From: XYB1-FULL-44-23 sp964502885
GTDB lineage: Bacteria; Patescibacteriota; Microgenomatia; CAZETR01; Amesbacteraceae
Direction of reading: 5' to 3'
Assembly: GCA_964502885.1 (NCBI GenBank)
Contig: CAZCXU010000003.1
Span: forward strand, 23,922 to 87,921
Length of the DNA: 64,000 nucleotides
Below, piece after piece: positions 1-9,400 of the stretch (position 1 is its first letter; every line of letters begins with the position of its first letter). The position numbers and the translations under genes were made by a program. The notes below the pieces were generated by a model. It saw only the letters and a list, made by a program, of their open reading frames with translations. It did not search any database and was not told the origin of the DNA.

Positions 1-464
1 CGCATTACCGTCAATCTGGCTGTTTCTATATCAATTTCTGCATCTACAGCCATCTGCGTCACCTGCTTATCAAATTTCAGCAACTTCCTGGCCACGTTCA
101 TCCTCTGAAACATATAGTCGACATCATCTTCATCCGGCTTCATCAGGCTATACAGTTCATGCAGCGGACTCGAAGCTTTGTATATCTCACCACCCCCCTC
201 ATCCAAAAGACGCCGTACTTCCTGCAGCTGCCTTCTGGCATTGAAAGAGCGCATGATTTGTGTCTTTTCTTCATCGCTATACCCAGCATATTCCGACACT
301 ATTTCTCTAATTGTTCTCCCCTGACGCAAACCCGTAGCTATCTCCGCACTTCTTTCCTCCCACAACTGAGTCAGCCGTTTCTTTTCCAACGGTCCCCGCG
401 CGTGTTTTTTCTCCGGTTTCACCCTACCTGTTTCATTTTCTGCTGACATACCATAATCTACCAT
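1..464 (-). CDS. hypothetical protein, cut by the left edge
   Basis: Open frame from an ATG at 464 running off the window (154 codons visible), so the C-terminus is missing. The stop of the upstream HD-domain gene (473-475) overlaps this gene's AGGA ribosome site (471-474), so the two look co-transcribed and translationally coupled. The visible protein is highly charged and mostly helical, starting MVDYGMSAENETG; a second ATG at 449 is possible. The stretch around residues 35-60 (GLRQGRTIREIVSEYAGYSD) could be a helix-turn-helix-like element, but that is only an impression. Family not recognised. Confidence 0.7.
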   Translation of the reverse strand, partial: MVDYGMSAENETGRVKPEKKHARGPLEKKRLTQLWEERSAEIATGLRQGRTIREIVSEYAGYSDEEKTQIMRSFNARRQLQEVRRLLDEGGGEIYKASSPLHELYSLMKPDEDDVDYMFQRMNVARKLLKFDKQVTQMAVDAEIDIETARLTVM

Positions 465-472
465 ATTTGATC

Positions 473-1489
473 CTATAGTTCAAGTAAATCCGCAGTTTCC
501 GCCCTCACTTCGGACTTTTTGCGGTATTCATCCAGAATAACATAATAATTCTTCATACATTCAGAAACATCAACTTCACCGTTTCCATCTGCCTTCAGTA
601 CCGTCAAGTCCGAAAGTCCGCCGTCCCGGCTTTTTATATAGCTTTCAAACTCCCGGGCTTTCTTCAGCAACCCTTCTCCGACAATCCCCCCAATAATCTG
701 CTCCGCTTTAGCTGCCTCTACCCTTTTATCGTCGTCCTTAGGGTTTTTTAGTCTTTCCACATTCTCACCCAGAGAACTAATCGACATGCTCCAGGCTTTC
801 TCAAACGCCCCCTCCCCCCGCTGAATTCCCAGATTGATAAACATATACCGATCAAGGCACCCTGCCTGAGGATCAGATAATCGATCCCTGCCCCCCAAAA
901 TTCCTGAGCTCAAAAAATCAGCTGCTCGCACCACCGCCCCCGCCACACTGGTCGGCTCCGGATACCCCTGCGGCACCAAGGCTACATGCTCAGGCAACAC
1001 TCCCATTCTATTTCCCAAAGCCCTCTCTACAAACGGCATCCCCATATGTGCTTCTATATCCAATTTGACTTGTTGTACTTCGCTGTCTTTAAACCCCATT
1101 TTCAAAAGCAGCTGTCCGGCCCACTCCGCCGAATCTGCTCCATGCGTTAATAGACGCAGGTCCTTTGGCACTTCAGGAGCAATTTTTTTAGCATCGTGCA
1201 AAAGCGCCTCTATCCTTATTAGATTATCCTCTTCTTCACTCACTCTTACCCCTTGCTCCCTCAATACGACCACACTTCTCTCTGCAATCGCCACTACGGC
1301 CTCGACATGTTTTTTCTGTAGTTTTATTTGTTCGGCGCTTGCGTCTCCCTCCACTCCAGCCCGATCATATTCAGCATAAACTGCCTTTCTGACCTGCTCC
1401 ACTATTTCCTTACCCCACTCCCCCTTTAAATCAGTAAAAAACCCCCGATTTTCTGCTGATACCGATGTTCCCACTTCCTCCTCGCCCAT
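473..1489 (-). CDS. HD-domain phosphohydrolase-like protein
   Basis: 338 residues. The middle carries the ordered residues of an HD-superfamily metal-dependent phosphohydrolase: KKHVEAVV near residue 60, LLHDAKK near 97, LTHGADSAEW near 115, IEAHMG near 148 and a later aspartate in VVRAADFLSSG near 190. Enzymes of this superfamily hydrolyse phosphomonoesters or phosphodiesters of nucleotides; the substrate cannot be told here. Residues 1-55 and the last 110 or so are charged and unassigned. It lies 1 nt after folD in a minus-strand run and just upstream of the partial gene at the left edge. Neighbourhood suggests a nucleotide-related role, but this is inference. Confidence 0.75.
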   Translation of the reverse strand: MGEEEVGTSVSAENRGFFTDLKGEWGKEIVEQVRKAVYAEYDRAGVEGDASAEQIKLQKKHVEAVVAIAERSVVVLREQGVRVSEEEDNLIRIEALLHDAKKIAPEVPKDLRLLTHGADSAEWAGQLLLKMGFKDSEVQQVKLDIEAHMGMPFVERALGNRMGVLPEHVALVPQGYPEPTSVAGAVVRAADFLSSGILGGRDRLSDPQAGCLDRYMFINLGIQRGEGAFEKAWSMSISSLGENVERLKNPKDDDKRVEAAKAEQIIGGIVGEGLLKKAREFESYIKSRDGGLSDLTVLKADGNGEVDVSECMKNYYVILDEYRKKSEVRAETADLLEL

Positions 1490-1490
1490 A

Positions 1491-2231
1491 CTAGCTCACC
1501 AAGTCTAGCAAATTAGCATAAAGCATTGCCACCGTCACCGGCCCCACTCCTCCAGGCACTGGCGTAAAAAAACTGGCAGAATTAGCAATCTCGACATCAA
1601 AATCCCCCCGTGGGTATCCCACATCAATAGCTACAATTCCAGGCTTCACCATTTCCGGGCGTATTATCCGTTCCTGTCCGGTACAGGAAATTATCACATC
1701 AGCATTTTTCAACTTTTCGAAACTAAAGTCACTTCTGTCCATCCCGTCACAAGCCAGGTTCTGCTTCACCGCCTTACCTACCATACCCCGATCTCCCACT
1801 ACCAGCACTTTTGCACCCTCAAAAATCCTGCCGGAAAGAATCGCCAGCACCGCCCGCGCCGTCGCCGGCATCACTCCGGACCTGGGATTTAAGCCATCAA
1901 CATCCTTGTTAGCACCAATTCCATAGCACAGCTGCAAATCAAAACTCCTGTCATCAGTCAAAGGCAGCTGAATCATTAATCCATCGATAGACACGTCCAT
2001 ATTCGCCTGTCGCACCAGCCCCGGCAAATCCGTGATCATCCTCTTGTCGTAATTTACAAACTCCACCCCCAAACTTTCAGCTTTCTTCCGTTTTACCGCG
2101 GTATACACTTTACTCGCCTCGTCATCACTATTATATATAGTCACCAATTTCGGCTTTCGCCCTAATGCTGCAACTTTTGCCCTAACCTGTTCGTCAATTC
2201 TTGCCGCAAACTCTTTTCCGTCAAATATCAT
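1491..2231 (-). CDS. folD: bifunctional methylenetetrahydrofolate dehydrogenase/cyclohydrolase FolD
   Basis: Interconverts 5,10-methylene-THF and 10-formyl-THF in the cytosol. 246 residues, shorter than the usual 280-300. Diagnostic motifs are present: the YxxxK catalytic pair in VYTAVKRKKAE (residues 42-52), IQLPL near 87, KDVDGLNP near 109, the NADP-binding VVGDRGMVGK near 144 and PGGVGPVTVAML near 226. The ATG overlaps the glyA stop as ATGA, so the two are coupled; GlyA makes methylene-THF, which FolD and ThyX (two genes upstream) share. The shortening seems spread over loops rather than a lost domain. Confidence 0.93.
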   Translation of the reverse strand: MIFDGKEFAARIDEQVRAKVAALGRKPKLVTIYNSDDEASKVYTAVKRKKAESLGVEFVNYDKRMITDLPGLVRQANMDVSIDGLMIQLPLTDDRSFDLQLCYGIGANKDVDGLNPRSGVMPATARAVLAILSGRIFEGAKVLVVGDRGMVGKAVKQNLACDGMDRSDFSFEKLKNADVIISCTGQERIIRPEMVKPGIVAIDVGYPRGDFDVEIANSASFFTPVPGGVGPVTVAMLYANLLDLVS

Positions 2232-3553
2232 TGCGGTAAAGGAAACTGTCGGGCTAACGTTTTTACTTCCTCCGCAATTTGCCGAAGCTTTTCATCAGCA
2301 TTCACCAGTTCTTTAAACTTCTTTCTCGCCAACTGGTCAGCCTCTCTGTCTTGCCCTGCATTCACTTCCAATCCGGCTTCTTTGCTCAATCTAACAGCCT
2401 CTTCCACACTTTGGCTTACCCAATCGGCTATTTGTTCCATTTCGTTCTCTCGCATCCCCCGAGTTGTCACCGCCGGTGTCCCCAATCGTAATCCCGACGG
2501 ATAATAAGGCGATCTTGCCTCCTGTGGCACAGTCTGACGGTTAGCTACAATCCCCATGCCCTCGAGCGTCCAGGCCACAGCCCACCCATCAGTCGCCGCA
2601 CCGGACAAGTCCATCCATACCATATGGTTCTCCGTTCCGTTTCCCACTAGTTTCAAGCCGGAATCAATCAATCTTCCCGCCAGGTGTTTGGCATTCGCCA
2701 CTACTTGCCTAGTGTAATCTGCAAACGCACCTGACTCCGCTTCTTCTACTGCCGCCAGTATTCCCGCTACAGTCTCCATATGCGGCCCTCCCTGCACTCC
2801 GGGAAATACAGCTTTATCAATTTTTGCTGCCAACTCCGCGTCTTTCTCCAGTCCTCTTTTGGTAACTAATATCACAGCTCCCCTCGGCCCCCGCAGTGAT
2901 TTATGGGTAGTAGTCATCACCACATCAGCAAAATCGACTGGAGATGGATGCGCCCCGCCCACCACTAATCCTCCAATATGCGATATATCAGCTACAAAAT
3001 ATGCTCCGCATCTGTCAGCAATTTCCCGATACCGTTTCCAATTAAAAATTCGCGTGTAAGCAGTACCGCCCGCCCAAATAATTCTCGGGTTGACTTGCAT
3101 TGCTTGTTGTTCCAATTCTTCCCAATTTATTTCCCCATCAGTCCTCAAAGTGTAATGAACTGCCGGCATGACGGCTTTAGTCACCGACACATTCTGCCCC
3201 ATCGATAAATGTCCTCCTGAAGACAATAATTGCGATAACTGTACATCTTCCTTACTCTGTCTAACTGCCCAGATAATCGCCAAATTTGCTGCTGCTCCGG
3301 ATAGTGGTTGCACATTTGCATGCTCCACTCCAAACAATCTTTTCACCCGCTCTCGGCACTCTCGCTCCAATTTATCCACAAACTCATTTCCCTGATAGTA
3401 CCTTTTCCCGGGATACCCCTCCGCATACTTATTTGCCATTATCGAACCCGCCGCCGCCCGCACTTTACCACTCGCATAGTTTTCCGATGGAATCAGTGTC
3501 AACGTCTCGTTTTGTCGTTTTTCTTCAGCTGCTATTAGTTCTGCCACTTCCAT
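2228..3553 (-). CDS. glyA: serine hydroxymethyltransferase GlyA
   Basis: PLP enzyme that converts serine and THF to glycine and methylene-THF, the one-carbon donor for ThyX. 441 residues, slightly longer than typical. Visible hallmarks: LIPSENYAS near residue 20, YPGKRYYQG near 47, and the PLP-lysine site VVMTTTHKSLRGPRGA near 220. The C-terminal 40 residues are charged and helical (VNADEKLRQIAEEVKTLA). Its stop overlaps folD by 4 nt. There is a 67-nt gap to tmk upstream. Confidence 0.95.
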   Translation of the reverse strand: MEVAELIAAEEKRQNETLTLIPSENYASGKVRAAAGSIMANKYAEGYPGKRYYQGNEFVDKLERECRERVKRLFGVEHANVQPLSGAAANLAIIWAVRQSKEDVQLSQLLSSGGHLSMGQNVSVTKAVMPAVHYTLRTDGEINWEELEQQAMQVNPRIIWAGGTAYTRIFNWKRYREIADRCGAYFVADISHIGGLVVGGAHPSPVDFADVVMTTTHKSLRGPRGAVILVTKRGLEKDAELAAKIDKAVFPGVQGGPHMETVAGILAAVEEAESGAFADYTRQVVANAKHLAGRLIDSGLKLVGNGTENHMVWMDLSGAATDGWAVAWTLEGMGIVANRQTVPQEARSPYYPSGLRLGTPAVTTRGMRENEMEQIADWVSQSVEEAVRLSKEAGLEVNAGQDREADQLARKKFKELVNADEKLRQIAEEVKTLARQFPLPQ

Positions 3554-3620
3554 TGTTCGATTCTAGACTATGGCGGGCATAAAACAAAATCATAAGCTAT
3601 ATGCGAGTTATACGGTCATT

Positions 3621-4298
3621 CTATCTTGTAATGGCCGTATTCGCTCCCAAAAGTCCCACCGCTCTCGTCTCCAAGTATGTCAACACCTCATGATTAATCG
3701 CACGCGCCACTTCTTCTATAGACTTAGTCGCATCTATAAACCTCCACCGGGCGCTTCCCGTCATAGTCATCTCCCAAAAACCCAACCGCAATCTTTCATG
3801 GAAGTCTTTTGCCGCAGCGTCCAGACGATTCCACTCCTGACCAAACCGTTTTCTCGACAATCCCACCTCTACAGGAGTATCCAAAAGCAAAGTCAGATCA
3901 GGTTGCAATCCCCCAGTCGCAAACCGAACTATTGGCTGTAAAACCCCCAAGGAAATATTGTGACCATATCCCTGATATGCTTCTGTACTATCTGCAAACC
4001 TATCACAAAGTACCACCCCGCCATTTGCCAAATGAGGATTTATCACCTGTTCTACCAATTGCGCCCGGGATGCTTGAAACAATAACAATTCCGTCCTGGG
4101 AAGCATAGCTTGATTCTTCATGTCAATGATGACTTGTCTCACTTGATTTCCGATATCTGTCCCACCTGGCTCCCTTGTACACAGCACATCATACTCCATA
4201 CCCCTGAGTGTCTCCGCCAATGTTCTAATCTGCACCGTCTTCCCGGCCCCTTCACCTCCCTCAAAAGTAATGAATGCCCCCCGTTTTTCTGTATCCAT
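3621..4298 (-). CDS. tmk: thymidylate kinase
   Basis: Phosphorylates dTMP to dTDP. 225 residues. The P-loop FEGGEGAGKTVQ sits at residues 12-23, the DR(F/Y)-type motif in CDRFADSTEAYQGYG near 103, and TREPGGTDIG near 40, all typical of bacterial Tmk. The start codon overlaps the thyX stop by one base (TGATG), so kinase and synthase are coupled. A second, more divergent member of the same kinase fold lies at 6458-7060; this copy has the orthodox motifs and is the likelier true Tmk. Confidence 0.92.
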   Translation of the reverse strand: MDTEKRGAFITFEGGEGAGKTVQIRTLAETLRGMEYDVLCTREPGGTDIGNQVRQVIIDMKNQAMLPRTELLLFQASRAQLVEQVINPHLANGGVVLCDRFADSTEAYQGYGHNISLGVLQPIVRFATGGLQPDLTLLLDTPVEVGLSRKRFGQEWNRLDAAAKDFHERLRLGFWEMTMTGSARWRFIDATKSIEEVARAINHEVLTYLETRAVGLLGANTAITR

Positions 4299-5983
4299 CA
4301 GTCTTTTTCAAAAGTATCTGCCCCAGTATATCCCAATTCCTGTTGTTTTCTATATGTGTTTTCCAGTTGTCTCATTCGCCCCAGTCTTTCCTCATCTCCG
4401 GAAAAATCTATAAACCGCCTCATCGGTTCTACCAGTTGCGGATCAATCTTGTATAGCTCCAAAAACATGTCTACTGCAATTCGCCTGTAACCCGAATGTC
4501 CGGCCGGGCCAGCTCTAAGCGGTAGCATATGATAAAACTCGCGTAAGTTTGCCGTGATCGACCAACGCATCAGGTTTCCAAAACCCACCACATATCCAGA
4601 CCCTTCCGGAGACACTTGCTCACTTACTTCGGCATATAGCTCCTGTCTTTTTTCCATATGTTCAGCATAAATTTCTGTCAGTTTCCTACCATCAACTTCA
4701 ATTTCCGTAAACTCTTTCGGTGTTGAATACCCCAATTCCATCGTAAACCACTGCCGCATCGGCGTCAGCATTCTATGCCTTTGCATATCCCGCCACTCGC
4801 CCACCGTACTCACCACCTCAAGTGTATACTGCGCCAGTTCAAACTCCCGCCCCGGTTTCTGTCTCCGATCAGTTCTCTGTCCTACGGCAGCTTCAATTAT
4901 CTCCCGTCTTTCCGCATCACTCATGTTCCGCACCAACTCAACCGCTTCCTCAAAACTGACCCCAGTACCTAAATATGGATACAAAGCTCCTGCTACCACC
5001 CGAGTGGCATTATCTTGGCTGTTCCACACCAACTTCACCCCCAACTCGGCAGGTGTCGCCTCATTCCTGGCCGACGACTCAGCTTCTACAATACTCTTTG
5101 CCTTTGCCTCCAGATTGCCAACCACCTGCTTCAGGTGTTCCTGTGCCGCCCCACCATACCTGGGATTGCCCACCCGCTCTGTCAAAGTTGGTAAGACTTT
5201 ATCTGCTTCCTCCAGTATCTCCTCTCCCAGCCACTGCACTTCCTGCAAATTACTCGCCGCCATTTTATTGACCATGTGTTCCAGGCTCTGTGCAGACATC
5301 GTAAAACCCACATTCGTCAATGTCGCCATAGGCAAAAACACCCGCACCAAATCCAACGCCTTGGCTCTTACCGCAGCTTTATAAACAGCATCTTTCTCTT
5401 CATCTTTTTTGGGAATCTTATTTTGTAAATATTCGACTGTAGCCAAATATGCTTTCTGATATGTTTCAAAAGCCTCGTCCATCACCACTTCGTACCTTTC
5501 CCCCATTTCTTCATCCTGCATGATCTCTGGCGGCCGAAAATACAAATAGTGCCCATTCACTTTTTCTCCCAAATTTACATACCGCGTCGATTTTTCTAAG
5601 TAAGCCCCCAGCCGCCCATCTTCAATAGCTTTTACCCCAAGCTGCGAGACCATCTCACACATCATCGAGACTGTTCCCAATTGCAACACACTATCATCCC
5701 CAAACTCAGTCGTCACTCTCCGTAAAAGTACTCCCGCTTGCTCATCATTCCCAAAAAACTCTCTGACCCACACCTCTCTTAATGGTAATTTCGCTCGACT
5801 GTATCTGGCCATCAGCGCCACTACCACCTCGCTGCCTGTCATAAAGCTTGCCACTGGCGCGTCCACGTTAGTCACAATTCCACACATCGCCGCTCTCTGT
5901 TCAGGTGTCAGCTCATTGGAGCGGTACGGAATCCCCCTCTCCTTAAACCAATCCCTCTCTTTTCCTATCTTTCTCTCTGTCAC
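4298..5983 (-). CDS. thyX: double-length ThyX-family FAD-dependent thymidylate synthase
   Basis: 561 residues, about twice the usual ThyX. Both halves resemble ThyX. The N half has DGRLGAYLEKSTRYV (residues 122-136) and a later helix with TMSAQSLEHMVNKMA (228-242). The C half has WRDMQRHRMLTPMRQWF (397-413) and ITANLREFYHMLPLRAG (476-492). The ThyX signature RHRxxSxNExSxRY is split: the N half keeps the E-x-S-x-R-Y end but not RHR, while the C half keeps RHR-x-x-T but not the rest. ThyX methylates dUMP using methylene-THF, FAD and NADPH; GlyA and FolD next door supply the folate. Family placement is firm; how the split motif rebuilds a site is inference. Confidence 0.85.
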   Translation of the reverse strand: MTERKIGKERDWFKERGIPYRSNELTPEQRAAMCGIVTNVDAPVASFMTGSEVVVALMARYSRAKLPLREVWVREFFGNDEQAGVLLRRVTTEFGDDSVLQLGTVSMMCEMVSQLGVKAIEDGRLGAYLEKSTRYVNLGEKVNGHYLYFRPPEIMQDEEMGERYEVVMDEAFETYQKAYLATVEYLQNKIPKKDEEKDAVYKAAVRAKALDLVRVFLPMATLTNVGFTMSAQSLEHMVNKMAASNLQEVQWLGEEILEEADKVLPTLTERVGNPRYGGAAQEHLKQVVGNLEAKAKSIVEAESSARNEATPAELGVKLVWNSQDNATRVVAGALYPYLGTGVSFEEAVELVRNMSDAERREIIEAAVGQRTDRRQKPGREFELAQYTLEVVSTVGEWRDMQRHRMLTPMRQWFTMELGYSTPKEFTEIEVDGRKLTEIYAEHMEKRQELYAEVSEQVSPEGSGYVVGFGNLMRWSITANLREFYHMLPLRAGPAGHSGYRRIAVDMFLELYKIDPQLVEPMRRFIDFSGDEERLGRMRQLENTYRKQQELGYTGADTFEKD

Positions 5984-6032
5984 TGGAGTTAGTTTTTAAC
6001 ACATCGCTTCCACACCCAATCAAGTCCCAAAA

Positions 6033-6461
6033 TTACTTACCCGTACTTCCAAAGCCGCCCCGACTTTTATTTTCCATTTTTTGTTTCTCAACAAAAACCA
6101 TCTGTTCCTGTTTTAATATCAGCATTTGTGCCACTCTGGTTCCTTTTTTTATTTCCACTAACTCCTTAGTAAAATTCCACGCCGCCAACTTCCATTCGTC
6201 GTATTCGCCACAATAGTCCCCGTCAATTATCCCCATTCCATTTACCGGCATTATGCCAATTTTGTGAGTGGAACTGCGTACCAATAAAAGTCCAAAATAT
6301 CCTTTGGGAATTTTTGTGACAATATTTAACGGCACATACCCCACTTCTCCTGCCTGAATACCTACGTCCTCTCTGGCATACAAATCCACCGCAGCTGCCC
6401 CCTTAGTCTTGTATTCCGGCAATGGCAACTCATCGTCAATTCGCTTTACACCAACTATCAT
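6033..6461 (-). CDS. dut: dUTP diphosphatase
   Basis: Hydrolyses dUTP to dUMP and PPi, keeping uracil out of DNA and feeding ThyX. 142 residues, the normal trimeric length. All five dUTPase motifs are readable: AAAVDLYA (22-29), VRSSTHK (62-68), NGMGIIDGDYCGE (73-85), KGTRVAQ (107-113) and the C-terminal arm SRGGFGSTG (133-141). The ATG overlaps the stop of the upstream kinase gene by 4 nt, and thyX follows 49 nt downstream. Confidence 0.94.
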   Translation of the reverse strand: MIVGVKRIDDELPLPEYKTKGAAAVDLYAREDVGIQAGEVGYVPLNIVTKIPKGYFGLLLVRSSTHKIGIMPVNGMGIIDGDYCGEYDEWKLAAWNFTKELVEIKKGTRVAQMLILKQEQMVFVEKQKMENKSRGGFGSTGK

Positions 6462-7060
6462 TTCTTCGTCGTCAGCGCCAGTTTAACTACATTCCAAATT
6501 CTTCCTGCCACAGTCAAAATCGGCGCATCTCCCCCCACTCTCACCCAACCGTATTTATCCGCCATCTGCAAATAGTTTTTCCTCGCTCGATACCACTCCT
6601 CTTCGTCCTGCTGGTAAATATGCCCTTCTCCGGGTCGCAAATCCAATCTGCGGGGTCCATCAATAAGCACTGATACGTCAGGTTCCAAAAATCCGTTATT
6701 AATCTCCTCTAGCCGGGACATCGCAATCCCACGCGTAAGTCCCCACACCATTCCTGTACCTTTGTAGTCTTCTGCCACCACCGTCACCCCGGATTCTAGC
6801 CACGATTTCAGAGTTGGTTCAAAATTCCTGCGATTTTCAGCAAAAAGCATCTGCATTTCCTCCTCATCTCTCACTGTATCTTTTCCCCACAATACATTCT
6901 TCAGCTTTCTCCCTGCGTCATCCAAGTCATAAATCGGATATTCCAGACGTTTTACCGAATACACCCCTTCTCTTCGTAATCGCTCTTCCAATAGCTCAAC
7001 CTGTTTGGTTTTACCCACTCCGGACGGACCATACAACACTACAAACAAACCCCTATTCAT
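6458..7060 (-). CDS. thymidylate-kinase-like P-loop nucleotide kinase
   Basis: 200 residues with a clear P-loop, LYGPSGVGKTKQ (9-20), and a Tmk-like core: AEDYKGTGMVWGLTRG around 100 sits where Tmk has its DRY motif, and DVSVLIDGP near 131 sits where Tmk has its second aspartate strand. The usual REPGG loop is missing. It is therefore a diverged dTMP kinase or a deoxynucleoside kinase of the same fold. Overlap with dut and nearness to thyX and tmk argue for deoxynucleotide metabolism; substrate unknown. Confidence 0.75.
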   Translation of the reverse strand: MNRGLFVVLYGPSGVGKTKQVELLEERLRREGVYSVKRLEYPIYDLDDAGRKLKNVLWGKDTVRDEEEMQMLFAENRRNFEPTLKSWLESGVTVVAEDYKGTGMVWGLTRGIAMSRLEEINNGFLEPDVSVLIDGPRRLDLRPGEGHIYQQDEEEWYRARKNYLQMADKYGWVRVGGDAPILTVAGRIWNVVKLALTTKK

Positions 7061-7068
7061 GTCTATGA

Positions 7069-9072
7069 TTATACTACTGTCGGCGCCGCAGGTTTAGGCT
7101 TTGTCCAGCTGGCAAAGTCACAGTTTGGATAATTGCTGCAGCCAAAAAAACTTCTCCTGGTTTTTGTCCGTCTCATAATAACCTCACCCCCACATTTCGG
7201 ACAAGGCATCCCCGCCTTTTCCACATAGTTGTTCTTGTAGTCACAATCCGGATACCGGCTGCACGCCACAAATTTTCCAAACCTACCCAATCTTATTACC
7301 TCCCGTCCTTCACCACACTTGGGGCAGGCATTCCCCGTCTCTTCTACCTCCACCTGTACCCGCTTTGCCGTCTCCGCCACAGTTTGTAGAGTTTCTTCAA
7401 ACGGTTTATAAAAATCGCCGATAACTTTCCTCCAATTCCTGGCCCCATTCGCAATCTCATCCAGATTGTCCTCCATCTCAGCGGTAAATCCATAATCTAC
7501 AATCTTGGGGAAGTTGCCTACTAGAAAATCATTCACCGCAATCCCCAAAGATGTGGGTTTAAATCTCTTTTCAATTCGTTCTACATATTGCCTGTCCTGA
7601 ATTGTAGACAAAATCGGCGCATAAGTGCTCGGTCTGCCTATTCCTCTTTCTTCCAGGGCTTTAATCAAACTTGCATCATTAAATCTGGCCGGGGGTTGAG
7701 TGAATTTCTGCTCAGAAGCCACGTCCACAAAACTCAGTTCTTCTCCTTCCAATAGTTGCGGCAGATCATACTTACTTTCTTCTTCTTCATCCTCTTCTTC
7801 CTCATTCTTATTTTTCTTTCCCTGATTAAGGTATATTTTCAGCCAGCCATCAAAAGTTACCTGTTCACCCTTTGCTTCTAAACCATATGTTTTCTGCTCC
7901 ACAGTAGCATTTACCGCCGCTTTGGTGTTTAGAATTCTTGCCTCCGCCATCTGGCACGCCACAAATCGCTTCCAGATAAGTTCATACAGCCTTTCCTGGT
8001 CTCGATTCATCTCCTCCGCCTGTAGTTTCACCATTTTTACCTGCGTCGGCCGGATAGCCTCATGCGCCTCCTGAGCTACTTTCGATTTCGTTTTGTACAT
8101 TCTGGGAATATCCAATCCGTACTCCCGTCCAAAAGTAGTGTTTATATAAGCACCCACTTCCCGCACCGCCTCAACTGCGAGATTAGTCGAATCGGTTCTG
8201 TGATAAGTAATAAAACCTTGTTCATAGAGCATCTGCGCCACCTGCATCGTCTTTTTGGCACTCCACCCGAGCTTGTTTGCCGCAGTCTGCTGCAGCATAG
8301 ATGTAGTAAAGGGCGCCGGTGGTGACTTCACTCCGGCTTTTTGGGTTACATCAGCAACCCGATACTTGGCATTTCGCAGATCTGCTACCACTTGCTGCGC
8401 CACTTCGCCGCTTGCCACCTCAAGCTTCTCTTCATTGAGCGCTACCAGGTTTACACTAAATTGCTTACTATCTCCCGCTCGCTTGGCAAGCTGCACCAAT
8501 ATGTTCCAATACTCTTCCGGCACAAATGCTTCAATTTCCCGCTCTCTCTCCACCACAAGCCTCACCGCCACACTCTGAACCCGACCAGCAGACAGCCCTC
8601 TACGGACTTTTTTCCATAATAGTGGAGACAATTTGTACCCTACTAATCTATCCAACACTCTTCTTCCCTGCTGCGCTTCTACCAACCGCATATCCACACT
8701 TCTCGGGTGTGCCAAAGCCTCGCGAATCGCCGACTCCGTAATCTCATGAAACTCTATCCGCTTCATCTCAGCTTGCGGTTTATCCAATACGTTCACCGCA
8801 TGCCAGGCAATCGCCTCTCCTTCCCGGTCAGGGTCAGTCGCCAGATAAATTTTCTTGGCATTCTCTCCAAGCGCTTTTATCTCAATGATTCTCTCCTTCT
8901 GTTTCGCCACTGGTTCATAAATCGGCTCGAAGTCTTTCTTCACCTCCACTCCCAATTTTTTCTCAGGCAAGTCTCTTAGATGACCATATGTAGCCCGCAC
9001 CTGGTAATCGTCACCCAAAAAACGTGACAGTGTTTTAGCCTTGGTTGGCGACTCAACTAATACTAGATTCAT
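7069..9072 (-). CDS. topA: DNA topoisomerase I
   Basis: Type IA topoisomerase that relaxes negative supercoils. 667 residues. The N-terminal Toprim domain shows VLVESPTKAKT and YLATDPDREGEAIAWH (residues 76-91), and the active-site tyrosine lies in GFITYHRTDSTNL (Tyr290). Two C4 zinc ribbons close the protein: CPKC...CSRYPDC near 595 and CPKC...CSNYPNC near 637. A Lys/Glu-rich acidic insertion (NKNEEEEDEEEESK, near 430) interrupts the core. It ends 9 nt upstream of the kinase gene. Confidence 0.96.
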   Translation of the reverse strand: MNLVLVESPTKAKTLSRFLGDDYQVRATYGHLRDLPEKKLGVEVKKDFEPIYEPVAKQKERIIEIKALGENAKKIYLATDPDREGEAIAWHAVNVLDKPQAEMKRIEFHEITESAIREALAHPRSVDMRLVEAQQGRRVLDRLVGYKLSPLLWKKVRRGLSAGRVQSVAVRLVVEREREIEAFVPEEYWNILVQLAKRAGDSKQFSVNLVALNEEKLEVASGEVAQQVVADLRNAKYRVADVTQKAGVKSPPAPFTTSMLQQTAANKLGWSAKKTMQVAQMLYEQGFITYHRTDSTNLAVEAVREVGAYINTTFGREYGLDIPRMYKTKSKVAQEAHEAIRPTQVKMVKLQAEEMNRDQERLYELIWKRFVACQMAEARILNTKAAVNATVEQKTYGLEAKGEQVTFDGWLKIYLNQGKKNKNEEEEDEEEESKYDLPQLLEGEELSFVDVASEQKFTQPPARFNDASLIKALEERGIGRPSTYAPILSTIQDRQYVERIEKRFKPTSLGIAVNDFLVGNFPKIVDYGFTAEMEDNLDEIANGARNWRKVIGDFYKPFEETLQTVAETAKRVQVEVEETGNACPKCGEGREVIRLGRFGKFVACSRYPDCDYKNNYVEKAGMPCPKCGGEVIMRRTKTRRSFFGCSNYPNCDFASWTKPKPAAPTVV

Positions 9073-9112
9073 ATCCGCTTAGCATATAGCCCAAAGTCTG
9101 TTTATTCAACCT

Positions 9113-9376
9113 TCAGCGTTCAACTTGTCGCTCTTTCTTCATCAGTTTTCCCATTTCTGCTCCTGCCGCAACAGCCATTCCCAGGCCTGCAATTGCAAAA
9201 ATCCCCCCCATTAATTCAAATGCCGGGAAACTCAGCTCTCTACCAGCCGCCAATGCAATCAGCGCCACGCTCGTCAACACAACATACCCCCAAATCTCTT
9301 TCAATAAATGACTGTTTCGCATGACCTCTCGTTGTCTGACTACCCTCCTAAACTCAGTTTCATTTCCATTTTGCAT
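9113..9376 (-). CDS. small two-helix membrane protein
   Basis: 87 residues. A charged N-terminus (about 28 residues) leads into two hydrophobic stretches, VVLTSVALIALAAG (residues 32-45) and GGIFAIAGLGMAVAAGAEMG (57-76), followed by a basic tail. It lies between topA and PBP2 on the same strand. Family not recognised; two membrane helices with both ends probably inside. Confidence 0.6.
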   Translation of the reverse strand: MQNGNETEFRRVVRQREVMRNSHLLKEIWGYVVLTSVALIALAAGRELSFPAFELMGGIFAIAGLGMAVAAGAEMGKLMKKERQVER

Positions 9377-9400
9377 ACTTAAATTATATCACCTTATAGG

